The translations under genes and the position numbers were made by a program. The notes beneath the pieces were generated by a model. That model did not search any database. It saw only the letters and a list, made by a program, of their open reading frames with translations, and was not told the origin of the DNA. A stretch of 34,676 bases of DNA, taken from NCBI GenBank assembly GCA_009783195.1, contig WRHP01000017.1:1-34676 (forward strand). Direction: 5' to 3'. The stretch comes from Syntrophorhabdaceae bacterium (GTDB lineage: Bacteria; Desulfobacterota; Deferrimicrobia; Deferrimicrobiales; Deferrimicrobiaceae). Of the stretch, positions 1-8,010 are shown in pieces (within the stretch, counting starts at the first letter, position 1; each line of letters begins with the position of its first letter).

Positions 1-264
1 GGCTCCCAGCACCTGCGCCACGATATATGGCACAAGATCTTTCTTGGGGAAACGCCCCGCCACCGCAAGCCCCACGGAAACCGCCGGATTGAAATGCCCT
101 CCGGAAATATGCCCCACGGCATAGGCCATGGTCAGCACCGTCAGCCCGAAGGCCAAGGAAATACCAGCAAAACCAATGAATTTACCGGCAAATATCGCTG
201 CCCCACAACCGCCGAAAACCAGCCAGAAAGTTCCGAAAACTTCAGCCAGATACGCTTTTTTCAT
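1..264 (-). CDS. aqpZ: Aquaporin Z-like water channel (3' end beyond the window)
   Basis: The minus strand from the ATG at 264 gives 88 residues that run off the window edge, so only the N-terminal third is present. It starts [19 protein letters not shown], which is the first transmembrane helix of MIP/aquaporins with its conserved E and GT, and continues to [25 protein letters not shown] holds the first of the two NPA boxes that line the pore, and the preceding SGGH is typical of AqpZ. Members of this family are inner-membrane tetramers that pass water. A strong ribosome site (AAGGGGG) lies about 8 bases upstream of the start. The gene diverges from the unknown gene at 381. The second NPA and the selectivity-filter arginine lie outside the window, so the split from glycerol facilitators rests on N-terminal similarity alone. 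Confidence 0.9.
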   Translation of the reverse strand, partial: MKKAYLAEVFGTFWLVFGGCGAAIFAGKFIGFAGISLAFGLTVLTMAYAVGHISGGHFNPAVSVGLAVAGRFPKKDLVPYIVAQVLGA

Positions 265-287
265 GTATATCCCCCTTATTCGAGCAC

Positions 288-315
288 TTGATATTCAATA
301 TCGTTTGTCTATAAT
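288..315 (+). promoter_or_regulatory. Sigma-70-like promoter for the 381-929 gene
   Basis: TTGATA at 288-293 and TATAAT at 310-315 are separated by 16 bases, a near-consensus pair pointing at the gene starting at 381. The pairing is read by eye. Confidence 0.5.
290..302. promoter_or_regulatory. Perfect 13-bp palindrome, candidate operator
   Basis: GATATTCAATATC is a perfect inverted repeat around a central C. It overlaps the -35 box of the plus-strand promoter and lies downstream of the aquaporin promoter on the other strand. A repressor bound here could control both divergent genes. Its role is inferred from position and symmetry. Confidence 0.35.
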
Positions 316-322
316 GATACAG

Positions 323-352
323 ATTATATCCTAAAACCGCCCAACGGTTTAA
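323..352 (-). promoter_or_regulatory. Sigma-70-like promoter for the aquaporin gene
   Basis: On the minus strand TATAAT (328-323) is preceded by TTAAAC (352-347) at 18 bases. A 6-bp inverted repeat (AAACCG/CGGTTT, about 334-350) covers the -35 area. Together with the plus-strand promoter this makes a compact divergent control region. Confidence 0.4.
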
Positions 353-380
353 GGATTGTTCCGACAAAGAGGTCATAAAA

Positions 381-929
381 ATGAACGTCAGCCAATCAGC
401 ATTCACACATGATAATCCGTCGCAACAACTATCTATAAAAAATGCCATACAAAAGCATGTCAAACACCAACAAAATAAACAATTGAATAACCATATCTTT
501 AAGAAAACAGGAAATATAGAGTATTCCGTTCAAATATCCTCTGATGGAAAACAGAAAGCAAAAAACGTATATGATGAATTGCAGCAAATGGCAAACAAGC
601 TTAAAGGGAGCATGGAACAACTGAATGAATTGAGCGAGCAAGGACAAGGAGCAGCCGAGTCGGCAAAAATCCGCATGATATGCATGAAAATAGCCTTGCG
701 TATTATGAGCGGAGATAATGTTCCTGTAGAAGATCACCAGTATTTATTAAAACACGACCCAACACTATATGCCGAAGCTATGGCACATAGGCTGTTTAAA
801 GAAAAACCTGAAGATCACGACAGATTATCTGAAGATGAGAAATCCGACGACTCTAATGGTTCAGCGCTTGATAACCCTGCCCAATTTGACAGCGGCGAAA
901 CTAACGTAGAAGAGGCAGTCGCGGTTTGA
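381..929 (+). CDS. Hypothetical protein, soluble and charged (182 aa)
   Basis: Not recognised with certainty. The protein has no signal peptide or membrane segment. Residues about 1-50 are polar and rich in Asn, Gln and Lys. Residues about 60-95 look like an amphipathic helix (YDELQQMANKLKGSMEQLNE). A more conserved-looking core at about 95-140 reads KIRMICMKIALRIMSGDNV then DHQYLLKHDPTLYAEAM. The tail is very acidic. I recall similar RIMxGDxVPxxDxxFLxxxDPxLYAxA segments in uncharacterised proteins of anaerobes, but I can give no function. The start is supported by AAAGAGG at 366-372 and a near-consensus promoter. Two hairpins follow the stop codon. The gene is AT-rich compared with the genes to its right, which suggests a different origin or relaxed selection. 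Confidence 0.7.
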   Translation: MNVSQSAFTHDNPSQQLSIKNAIQKHVKHQQNKQLNNHIFKKTGNIEYSVQISSDGKQKAKNVYDELQQMANKLKGSMEQLNELSEQGQGAAESAKIRMICMKIALRIMSGDNVPVEDHQYLLKHDPTLYAEAMAHRLFKEKPEDHDRLSEDEKSDDSNGSALDNPAQFDSGETNVEEAVAV

Positions 930-936
930 TTTGACA

Positions 937-1001
937 GTTGCCCTTTGAAAAACAAGGGCAACCTCCGGTTTGGCGAAAGCGTTAACACGCCATCAAACCG
1001 G
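937..1001 (+). terminator. Two consecutive hairpins downstream of the 381-929 gene
   Basis: The first hairpin is a perfect 9-bp stem (GTTGCCCTT 937-945 with AAGGGCAAC 954-962). The second pairs CCGGTTTG (965-972) with CAAACCGG (994-1001). Neither has a clear U-tract, so they may protect the mRNA end rather than act as a classic intrinsic terminator. Confidence 0.45.
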
Positions 1002-1100
1002 AACCTACTGGGAACTCCCGCAGAAAACTTCAATTAAAGCGTCATCAAGCACAAAACAGGCGCTTCCATTTTTTGAGTTTGATGCCGAAAACATACTGTT

Positions 1101-1205
1101 TATCCCATATCCGCCATCAGGCGGCATTAATTTCTAATAACGACACTTATATGATTAATTACGGTTTCAAGCCTGTTTCCGCAGCATTTCTGGAGGAAGA
1201 TTTGG
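1101..1205 (+). repeat. Dispersed intergenic repeat, family 2, copy 1
   Basis: This copy shares three blocks with the minus strand at 25350-25475: the CCCATAT-CGCCAT region with GGCATTAATTTCTAAT (1104-1138), a 20-bp identical block starting GGTTTCAAGCC (1163-1182), and GGAAGAT (1195-1201). Just before the AT-rich block, CCGCC (1111-1115) and GGCGG (1120-1124) form a short hairpin. A third copy at about 11490-11545 shares only the first block. No protein is supported in this stretch. Confidence 0.6.
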
Positions 1206-1378
1206 GTGACATCAATCACAGCGGACAAAAATCGCGGAAGGGGTACTCCGACGCGGGCATAGGTTTCCAAGCGGAGCTATGGATGGCGAGAGCGAAGGAA
1301 ACCTGCAGTCGAAGTGAGCCAAGGACGGCGAACGGAGACGGCCTCGGCGGAGAAGCCCCTGCGCGATGTCCGATGTGA
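1206..1378 (+). repeat. Structured repeat element, family 1, copy A
   Basis: This is the most divergent member of a four-copy family. CGGACA-AAAA-TCGCG (1222-1236) pairs with CGCGATGTCCG (1362-1372). The stem continues with AGGGG (1239-1243) pairing CCCCT (1356-1360), and CTCCG (1246-1250) pairing CGGAG (1348-1352). Inside, AGGTTTCC (1261-1268) pairs perfectly with GGAAACCT (1297-1304) around a loop with AAGCGGAG and GGCGAGAGCGA. The segment after that, GCAGTCGAAGTGAGCCA, is shared with the other copies. The unit is flanked by GTGA (1206-1209) and GTGA (1375-1378). Open reading frames crossing it are artefacts. It may be a structured RNA or a small non-autonomous mobile element. Confidence 0.6.
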
Positions 1379-1484
1379 GTACAAACCATGTCATCTCTTA
1401 ATGACAGATCTGGGATAATCCGTGACCCGAAACAGTTTTTTGCAGCCTGACTGTTGCAACAAAATCATAAGGAGCGCAATCTGA

Positions 1485-1982
1485 ATGAACCCAGACTCTC
1501 CTATTCCGGGCAGAATATTTAATTTCGCGGAGATTATAGAGGATCGCGGAGATGTTGCGGTAAAAGTATCTTTGAAATGCACTTGCGGATGCAAAAATTT
1601 TAATGTGCACTACCTTGGTAAAAAAGGAACTCCTTTTCTTTCTTCCAGCATCGTTAAAACAAAACATGACGACGGCAAAAGAATCGTTTTTACGGCAAAG
1701 TGCAATGCCTGCAAAAATCAGATATTAGTCTATGACTCTTTTATTGATGGCCGAGAAAATCATAAAAACACTAAAAACAACTTTACGGGTAAATATTGCA
1801 ATTTTAATTGTGACAACTGCAATCAAAATAATTTGAATCTTTACATTGCATATAATTCATGCGGGAAAGAGGAGTTAATAAAGCAAAACATATTCAACTG
1901 GAAAGATTGTTTTGAGGAAATTTTTATATCCGGAGTGTGCGCCGGATGCAATAAAGCTTACAACGCTTTGCTGGAAGAATGA
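1485..1982 (+). CDS. Hypothetical zinc-ribbon-like protein (165 aa)
   Basis: No family recognised. The protein has four groups of paired cysteines: CTCGC at about 32-36, CNAC at about 73-76, CNFNCDNC at about 105-112 and CAGC at about 153-156. This arrangement is expected of one or two treble-clef or zinc-ribbon sites. It has no signal peptide or membrane helix. The ATG at 1485 is preceded by AAGGAG (1469-1474) at good spacing. The coding sequence is markedly AT-rich, with many AAA, AAT and TTT codons, unlike the ATPase gene that follows. It stands alone on its strand between a repeat cluster and mgtA, which fits an accessory gene gained by transfer. DNA binding is possible, but nothing in the sequence proves it. 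Confidence 0.7.
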   Translation: MNPDSPIPGRIFNFAEIIEDRGDVAVKVSLKCTCGCKNFNVHYLGKKGTPFLSSSIVKTKHDDGKRIVFTAKCNACKNQILVYDSFIDGRENHKNTKNNFTGKYCNFNCDNCNQNNLNLYIAYNSCGKEELIKQNIFNWKDCFEEIFISGVCAGCNKAYNALLEE

Positions 1983-2283
1983 ATCGCTGGACATTAACGC
2001 CGCATATGCTAAAATAGCGCGTTTTGAAATAGTAATAATTCCAAGGTTTTTGGAGAAACCACGATCCATCCGAAAACCTCTAAATCAAAATTACGGGAAG
2101 CAATCAATTCAATACGAAGGAGAGAAAGGTGGACCCTGACGGTAGTAGTAACAACATAATAGGGCAAAGACGCTTCCGGTTACGGGTCTGATTCAGATTC
2201 ACCCGGCCAACGCGCCGAAAACCATAGGTTAATCGCCAGCCTCCGCGCCCCGCCTTACATGGAAAGTAAACGGAGAGTGCGAA
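1983..2283 (+). other. 300-bp leader/intergenic region before the MgtA-type ATPase
   Basis: No gene is supported here. Visible elements are a purine-rich AAGGAGAGAAAGG at about 2116-2128 without a convincing reading frame, a hairpin with arms CGGGT and ACCCG around CTGA/TTCAG (about 2184-2208), and an 11-bp palindrome AACCATAGGTT (2220-2230). Magnesium transporter genes often have sensing leaders. I looked for the conserved blocks of the M-box riboswitch and did not see them, so any leader here would be of another type. Confidence 0.4.
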
Positions 2284-4956
2284 ATGGCGAAAAAAATCCA
2301 GCCGGCAATGACAACCAGGGAGAGGGCAAAGCGCCGTCTTCTGAATGCAACGCTCAAGACCCCGCATACGCTGCTAATTCAGTACGACAACACTTCCAAC
2401 GGCTATGACGAAGAAAAAGTCGAGGAGATGCGCGACCAGTACGGCGTCAACTATATAACACGCCGGAAAAAAGTTTCTTTGCTCAAACGGTTGTGGGATG
2501 CGTTTGTCAACCCGTTTACCGTCGTATTGTTTGCCCTGACGATTATCTCGCTTTTATCCCGCGATATCCCGGCGGTAGTAATAGTGCTGACGATGGTGCT
2601 TATCAGCGGTTTGCTGCGTTTTGTGCAGGAACAGCGCAGCGGCAGCGCCGCCGAACGGCTCAGCGAGATGGTCGAAACAACCGCCGCCGTTATGCGGCGC
2701 GACGAAGATTCGGATGTTTCGGAGAAACGCGAGATTCCGCTCGATGAAATAGTTGTCGGCGACATCATACACCTTGCCGCGGGCGACATCATTCCCGCCG
2801 ACGTGCGTTTTTTGCGCGTCAAAGACCTTTTCATAAGCCAATCGTCGCTGACAGGCGAAAGCGAACCAGTGGAAAAATTTGCCGAAGAGATCCTGGGCAA
2901 ACCCAAAAATCCGCTGGAACTGAACAACCTCGCTTTTATGGGCAGCACCGTAATTTCCGGTTCCGCAACGGCGCTTGTGATTGCGGTCGGCGACAGCACG
3001 GAACTGGGCGGCGTTGCCAGCCAGCTTCAGGAAAAAACCCCGCCGACGAGTTTTGAAAAGGGTGTCTCTTCCGTATCGTGGGTACTTATACGCTTCATGC
3101 TTGTCATGGTGCCGATAGTTTTATTTGTAAACGGCTTCACAAAAGGAGACTGGTTCGAAGCGTTTTTGTTCGCGCTGTCCGTCGCGGTCGGCCTGACGCC
3201 GGAAATGCTGCCGATGATCGTTTCCGCCAACCTGGCCAAAGGCGCGGTTTCAATGTCGAAAAAGCAGGTCATCGTAAAAGAGCTGAATTCCATACAAAAC
3301 TTTGGAGCAATGAATATCCTGTGTACCGACAAAACGGGAACCCTCACACAAGACAAGATAATCCTGGAATACCATCTCGATGTGCATGGCAATAGCGACG
3401 TTCGGGTTTTGCGGCACGCTTTCCTCAACAGCTATTACCAGACAGGTCTCAAAAACCTGATGGACATATCAATTATTGATCGCGCGAAAGAGGAGGGAGT
3501 TGCGGCTTACGAAGACCGTTATCAAAAAACCGACGAGATACCATTCGACTTCACGCGCAGGCGCATGAGCGTCGTTGTAACGGACAAACACGATAAAACG
3601 CAGATGATCACCAAGGGCGCGATAGAAGAGATGCTCTCCATCTCCGCTTACGTCGAGTACGGCGGCGCGGTTACGCCAATGACAGACGAATTGCGACGCG
3701 AGGTTCTGGAAGCCTGCAACAAATACAATTCGGACGGCCTGCGGGTACTGGGTATCGCGCAAAAAACAATTCCGTCTCACGCCAAAGCGTTCTCCGTAAC
3801 GGACGAGAGCGATATGGTGCTTATCGGCTACCTTGCGTTCCTTGATCCGCCCAAAGACAGCGCGGCGGACGCGATAGCGGCGTTGTCCGAATACGGCGTC
3901 GATGTGAAAGTGCTTACAGGCGATAACGACGCCGTGACAAAAAGTGTCTGCAAACAGGTCGGGCTCAACGCGGGAAATATCCTGCTCGGCTCGGATGTCG
4001 AAACCATGGGCGACGAACAGTTAAAAGCGGCGGTCGAAAAAACAACTGTTTTCGCCAAGCTCTCACCCAAACAAAAAGCGCGTATCGTCACAACCCTGCG
4101 CGAGAACGGCCACACCGTAGGCTATATGGGCGACGGCATAAATGACGCCGCCGCCATGAGAGCCGCCGATGTCGGCATATCGGTCGATACCGCCGTTGAT
4201 ATCGCAAAAGAATCGGCCAATATCATCCTTATGGAAAAAGACCTCATGGTGCTGGAGCAGGGCGTCATCGAGGGCCGGAAGATTTACGCAAACATCATTA
4301 AATATATAAAGATGACGGCCAGTTCCAACTTCGGCAACATGTTCTCCGTGCTTGCGGCAAGCGCGTTTTTGCCGTTCCTGCCGATGCTGCCTATACAACT
4401 TCTTCTGCTTAACCTTATCTACGACCTGTCCTGCACGGCTATTCCCTGGGACAACGTGGATAAAGAGTTCCTGGCCGCGCCCAGGAAATGGAACGCTTCA
4501 TCCATTGGAAAATTCATGCTTTGGATCGGCCCGACAAGCTCGGTGTTCGACATTACAACGTATCTGCTGATGTACTTCATTATTTGTCCGCTTGTCAGCG
4601 GAGGATTGATGTTCCGCGAGATAACCGACCCGGCCACCCAGGCGTATTTCATCGCGGTATTCCAGGCGGGGTGGTTTGTGGAATCCATGTGGAGCCAGAC
4701 ACTTGTTATCCACATGATACGCACTCCAAAAATTCCATTTATTCAGAGCTATGCCTCCATGCCGGTTATCCTGCTGACAATGACAGGGATCGCGGCGCTG
4801 ACAGTGATTCCGTTTACCAGGCTTGGCTCGGCAATCGGGCTTGCGGCGCTGCCGCCGGTTTTCTTCGCGTATCTGGCCGCGACCATCCTGCTATACATGA
4901 TGCTGGTAACAGGCTTTAAAAAGCTCTTTATAAGAAGATATGGCGAGTTGCTGTAA
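2284..4956 (+). CDS. mgtA: MgtA/MgtB-type Mg2+-importing P-type ATPase
   Basis: This inner-membrane P3B-type ATPase (890 aa, normal length for MgtA is about 900) drives Mg2+ uptake with ATP. All core motifs are present: LTGES (189-193, actuator dephosphorylation loop), PEMLP in the fourth helix (306-310), the phosphorylation site DKTGTLT with D349, KGA (434-436) for nucleotide binding, TGDN (545-548) and GDGIND (616-621). The stretch around 305-349, with [10 protein letters not shown] and [10 protein letters not shown], is the MgtA subfamily signature. Hydrophobic segments lie near 75-110, 265-320 and 680-885. The N-terminus is basic, as in MgtA. The ATG at 2284 follows GGAGAG at 2271-2276. 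The gene stands alone behind a 300-bp leader. In the family, expression responds to low magnesium; the sequence does not show this directly here. Confidence 0.95.
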   Translation: MAKKIQPAMTTRERAKRRLLNATLKTPHTLLIQYDNTSNGYDEEKVEEMRDQYGVNYITRRKKVSLLKRLWDAFVNPFTVVLFALTIISLLSRDIPAVVIVLTMVLISGLLRFVQEQRSGSAAERLSEMVETTAAVMRRDEDSDVSEKREIPLDEIVVGDIIHLAAGDIIPADVRFLRVKDLFISQSSLTGESEPVEKFAEEILGKPKNPLELNNLAFMGSTVISGSATALVIAVGDSTELGGVASQLQEKTPPTSFEKGVSSVSWVLIRFMLVMVPIVLFVNGFTKGDWFEAFLFALSVAVGLTPEMLPMIVSANLAKGAVSMSKKQVIVKELNSIQNFGAMNILCTDKTGTLTQDKIILEYHLDVHGNSDVRVLRHAFLNSYYQTGLKNLMDISIIDRAKEEGVAAYEDRYQKTDEIPFDFTRRRMSVVVTDKHDKTQMITKGAIEEMLSISAYVEYGGAVTPMTDELRREVLEACNKYNSDGLRVLGIAQKTIPSHAKAFSVTDESDMVLIGYLAFLDPPKDSAADAIAALSEYGVDVKVLTGDNDAVTKSVCKQVGLNAGNILLGSDVETMGDEQLKAAVEKTTVFAKLSPKQKARIVTTLRENGHTVGYMGDGINDAAAMRAADVGISVDTAVDIAKESANIILMEKDLMVLEQGVIEGRKIYANIIKYIKMTASSNFGNMFSVLAASAFLPFLPMLPIQLLLLNLIYDLSCTAIPWDNVDKEFLAAPRKWNASSIGKFMLWIGPTSSVFDITTYLLMYFIICPLVSGGLMFREITDPATQAYFIAVFQAGWFVESMWSQTLVIHMIRTPKIPFIQSYASMPVILLTMTGIAALTVIPFTRLGSAIGLAALPPVFFAYLAATILLYMMLVTGFKKLFIRRYGELL

Positions 4957-4962
4957 GCAAGC

Positions 4963-4997
4963 GCGCGCAAACACGGAAGAGCCTGTATTTTGCGCGC
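4963..4997 (+). terminator. GC-rich hairpin after mgtA
   Basis: GCGCGCAAA (4963-4971) pairs perfectly with TTTGCGCGC (4989-4997) directly downstream of the mgtA stop. There is no clear T-run after it, so termination efficiency is uncertain. Confidence 0.45.
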
Positions 4998-5093
4998 CAC
5001 GCAAGTGATACTATTTTGAAGAAACTCTCCGATGACTATCTGGAGCCCAAAACCGGCATCACGCTTGATGCCTTTCACTGGAGGAGTCTAACC

Positions 5094-6029
5094 ATGTCTT
5101 CCCTTCGCATGTTCCTGCCACGCATGGTTGCCGTTTTCATGATCTGCGCGTTCATTCCTTCTTTCGTTTTCGCCCAACCCGCCGAGGCGCCGATCCCAAT
5201 CCGCGAAATCTGGAAAGCGGACGACATGTCCGTCATGGCCATACAGGATTTGCCGGGCGAAATGTATATTTCCCTTTTCAAAGGCGGCAAGGCTTCCGAA
5301 AAAGAAAAATCGAAATACTTTACCGACGGCAAAGCCGAAGCAGGCGTAAATGTTTTCCTGCTGCGGGCGGGCGGCAAGATCGCGCTGTTTGACACGGGCG
5401 CCGGGTTGGCGTTTCAGTCTCCGGGGAAAATGCCCGCGGCGCTCGCCAGCCTCAGCGTCAAGCCGGAAGACGTTGATTTCATCCTGCTCACCCACATGCA
5501 CATGGATCACGCCGGCGGGCTGCTGCGGGAAAACCAGCGCGTTTTCCCCAAAGCAAAACTGCTTATCTCAAAACCCGAATTCGACGCGTGGGCGGCTCTT
5601 GCGAAAAAAGATCCTCCCAGCGCCAACGGAGTCATAGCCGCAAGCGCGGCCATGTTCAAAAGTGTAGCCGCCGCTTACGGCGCCGACATTAAAACTTTCG
5701 CTTTCGGCGATACCCTGTTGCCGGGCGTAACAGCGCTTGACGCTTCCGGACACACGCCGGGCCACACCGTATATCAACTGACCGCCGACAACAAATCACT
5801 GCTCATCGTCGGCGATACTGTTCACAGCCTGTTTTTGCAGCTTGCCCTGCCCGGCGAATGCGCGTCATACGATATGGCCACACCCAAGGCTATCGACGCC
5901 CGCAAGCGCATCTTTGCCCTCGCCGCGAAAAATAAAATGCAAATCGCCGGAGCGCATTTCCCCTTTGCGAACATCGTGGGCACGGTCAAAAAAGACGGGA
6001 AGGGCTGGAAGTTCGAAAGAACGCAGTAA
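5094..6029 (+). CDS. Secreted metallo-beta-lactamase-fold hydrolase (311 aa)
   Basis: A signal peptide (basic MSSLRMFLPR, hydrophobic core, then SFVFA before QPA) indicates export to the periplasm. The mature part is an MBL-fold metal hydrolase with the di-zinc motif HMHMDH (H134, H136, D138, H139), a further HTPGHT motif (H220), D241 in VGDTVH, and H288 in AGAHFP. The broad group includes lactonases and alkyl/aryl hydrolases. Substrate cannot be assigned; the AGAHFPF end resembles the quorum-quenching-lactonase-like branch. An in-frame ATG exists at 5016, but the start at 5094 is preferred because GGAGGAG sits at 5080-5086 and the signal peptide then begins at residue 1. A terminator-like hairpin follows, so the gene is probably monocistronic. 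Confidence 0.85.
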   Translation: MSSLRMFLPRMVAVFMICAFIPSFVFAQPAEAPIPIREIWKADDMSVMAIQDLPGEMYISLFKGGKASEKEKSKYFTDGKAEAGVNVFLLRAGGKIALFDTGAGLAFQSPGKMPAALASLSVKPEDVDFILLTHMHMDHAGGLLRENQRVFPKAKLLISKPEFDAWAALAKKDPPSANGVIAASAAMFKSVAAAYGADIKTFAFGDTLLPGVTALDASGHTPGHTVYQLTADNKSLLIVGDTVHSLFLQLALPGECASYDMATPKAIDARKRIFALAAKNKMQIAGAHFPFANIVGTVKKDGKGWKFERTQ

Positions 6030-6064
6030 ACCATTCACTTAAAACAGACCTTTCAAAAACAAGA

Positions 6065-6093
6065 AACCGGGGAGCCTGTAAAGCTCCCCGGTT
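6065..6093 (+). terminator. Intrinsic terminator-like hairpin after the MBL-fold gene
   Basis: AACCGGGGAGC (6065-6075) pairs perfectly with GCTCCCCGGTT (6083-6093), a 7-base loop lies between them, and a short CTTT follows. The hairpin lies between convergent genes and could serve either strand. Confidence 0.65.
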
Positions 6094-6143
6094 CTTTGAC
6101 AATCAGAACAATTTCACTTTGAACTTAGTAGATGCATGTGCGG

Positions 6144-6402
6144 CCTTGAGCAAGAGGTCTTGTTTCGCCGCCAAGTCAGGGGTAGCAGGCGAGCGTTATC
6201 GCATAGCGCCTCTCCTGGAAGGGGCGTAGACTCCGAAGCGGAGGCACGGATGCCGAGAGCGAGGAGTCTGCAGTCGCAGTGAGCCAGGGATGGCGAGCAA
6301 GACGGCCCTGAAAGGAGATGGCGCGAAGCGATAGCAAGCCCGCATGGTAGCGTACCCAATGGGAGGGTATTGAAGCGAAAGAAGCCGCCCCTGCTCAAAG
6401 TT
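6144..6402 (+). repeat. Structured repeat element, family 1, copy B
   Basis: The core is 6195-6335. GTTATCGC-AT-AGCGCC-TCTCC (6195-6215) pairs with GGAGA-T-GGCGCGAAGCGATAGC (6314-6335) to close the unit. Inside, AGACTCC pairs with GGAGTCT around a loop with GAAGCGGAGGC and GCCGAGAGCGA, and CAGGG pairs with CCCTG in a second hairpin. A 3' extension carries a hairpin with arms GTACCC/GGGTAT and ends in GAAGCCGC. The outer edges, CCTTGAGCAAG (about 6144-6154) and CCTGCTCAAAG (about 6391-6401), are imperfect inverted repeats, as in a miniature transposable element. The unit fills the gap between the convergent MBL-fold and hcp genes. It contains no real coding sequence. Confidence 0.65.
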
Positions 6403-6410
6403 AATTCACC

Positions 6411-7997
6411 CTATCCCAATATTTTCTTCAAATCAGCTTCCGGTGTGGAGACAGGCGTCAAGCTGAACTTTTCCACAAGCACATTCAAGATATTCGGCGA
6501 TATGAACGCGGGCAAACTCGGCCCGATGTAGATATTCTTGATGCCAAGTGAAAGCAGCGTTAACAGGATACAAACCGCCTTTTGCTCATACCAGGACAAC
6601 ACCAGCGTCAGCGGTAATTCGTTGACGGAACAGTTAAAGGCTTCAGACAAAGCGACGGCGACATTGATCGCGCTGTAGGCGTCATTGCATTGCCCCATGT
6701 CCATGATTCGCGGCAAACCGCCTATCTCGCCTATATCAAGATCGTTGAAACGGTATTTGCCGCAGGCAAGCGTCAGGATAATAGTGTCTTTCGGTGACTT
6801 TTTCACAAACTCCGTGTAATAATTCCGGCCGGGTTTCGCGCCGTCACAGCCGCCAACAAGGAAGAAATGCCTGATCGCCCCGGCTTTCACGGCTTCAATC
6901 ACTTTATCGGCCACCGACAGCACCGTTCCTTTTGCAAAGCCGGTGGTCAGCGTATCGCCGCCGTTAATCCCGGTCATTTTACGCAACTCCTTGTAGCCGC
7001 CAAGCGAAAGCGCCTTCTTGATGACAGGCGTGAAATCTTTGTCGTCGCCAATATGCTTTATGTCCGGATACGACACCACCGATGTCGTAAACACCCGGTC
7101 GGCATAACCCGGCTTGACAGGCATAAGACAGTTTGTCGTGAACAAAACAGGCGCGGGAATATTCTCGAATTCTTTCTGCTGATTTTGCCATGCCGTGCCG
7201 AAATTGCCTTTTAAATGCGGGTATTTTTTCAGTTCGGGGTAGCCGTGCGCCGGAAGCATTTCGCAGTGGGTGTAGACATTGACGCCTTTTCCCCGCGTCT
7301 GTTTCAAAAGCAGTTCGAGGTCATGCAAATCGTGACCGGATATGACGATAAACGGGCCGGGTTCAACATTGCAGCTTACCTTCGCGGGCGCGGGATTCCC
7401 GTATGCGCCAGTGTTGGCTTCATCGAGCAGCTCCATACATTTAAGGTTTTCGCCGCCAAACTCCATTATGAGCGAAAGCAATTCGTCGGCGGAGCTGTCT
7501 TTGCCAAGCGCAATCAATCCCTTGTAGAAAAAGTTATTGACGGTTTCATCGGCTTTACCAAGAACATAAGCATGGTGAGCATACGCGGCCATACCGCGTA
7601 GCCCGAACAGCAAAAGCGATTTCAGGGAACGTATGTCTTCATTGCCGCCCCAAAACAGCGCCATATCGTAAAAATCGCTTTTTGAACAACAATCCGAGGC
7701 GCAATCGGCGCAATACAGCATGAGCTTTGCCTTTTCTTCTTTAACGATCCCAATCTGCCGAAGGATTGCCTCATCGCTGAAACTTACGTTGGTTACCGTG
7801 GCAAACAAACCATCTATCACAGCTTTATGTGTGCTTTCAGACGGCTTGTTGCCTTCCGAGGCTTTTGCAAGCTCTATAAGCTCCCCGGTAAGCTTGTCTT
7901 GCAGATTGGCGACATCAGCTTTTTTGCCGCATACGCCGTTTACCGTGCAGCCCGTTCCTTTGGCGGTCTCTTCGCATTGAAAACAAAACATGGACAC
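6411..7997 (-). CDS. hcp: Hybrid cluster protein (class I), hydroxylamine/NO reductase
   Basis: Hcp is a cytoplasmic Fe-S enzyme that detoxifies nitrogen species: hydroxylamine reductase in vitro, NO reductase or S-nitrosylase in vivo in studied bacteria. The N-terminus CFQC-x8-C-x5-C (C5, C8, C17, C23) is the class I cluster motif of strict anaerobes such as Desulfovibrio. The ligands expected for the hybrid cluster can be followed in order: His in SGHDLHDLE, Glu in THCEML, Cys in TTNCLMP, GGCDGA, LACGKYRF and GQCNDAY, and Glu/Lys in WYEQKAV. Length (528 aa) is typical. The GTG at 7997 sits 8 bases after GAGGAGG (8012-8006); an ATG two codons later is the alternative. The Fe-S protein gene lies 13 bases upstream and is surely co-transcribed, and a Crp/Fnr regulator diverges from it. 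Confidence 0.95.
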   Translation of the reverse strand: MSMFCFQCEETAKGTGCTVNGVCGKKADVANLQDKLTGELIELAKASEGNKPSESTHKAVIDGLFATVTNVSFSDEAILRQIGIVKEEKAKLMLYCADCASDCCSKSDFYDMALFWGGNEDIRSLKSLLLFGLRGMAAYAHHAYVLGKADETVNNFFYKGLIALGKDSSADELLSLIMEFGGENLKCMELLDEANTGAYGNPAPAKVSCNVEPGPFIVISGHDLHDLELLLKQTRGKGVNVYTHCEMLPAHGYPELKKYPHLKGNFGTAWQNQQKEFENIPAPVLFTTNCLMPVKPGYADRVFTTSVVSYPDIKHIGDDKDFTPVIKKALSLGGYKELRKMTGINGGDTLTTGFAKGTVLSVADKVIEAVKAGAIRHFFLVGGCDGAKPGRNYYTEFVKKSPKDTIILTLACGKYRFNDLDIGEIGGLPRIMDMGQCNDAYSAINVAVALSEAFNCSVNELPLTLVLSWYEQKAVCILLTLLSLGIKNIYIGPSLPAFISPNILNVLVEKFSLTPVSTPEADLKKILG

Positions 7998-8010
7998 GGT
8001 GCGGTCCTCC

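Noticed and set aside
1073-1378. Open frame of 101 codons on the plus strand
   Set aside because: It runs through repeat family 2 and the structured element, has no ribosome site, and its sequence only reflects the repeats.
1206-1385. tRNA or known riboswitch in the structured repeat
   Set aside because: The fold has one long closing stem with two internal hairpins, no cloverleaf, no T-loop sequence and no acceptor-type end.
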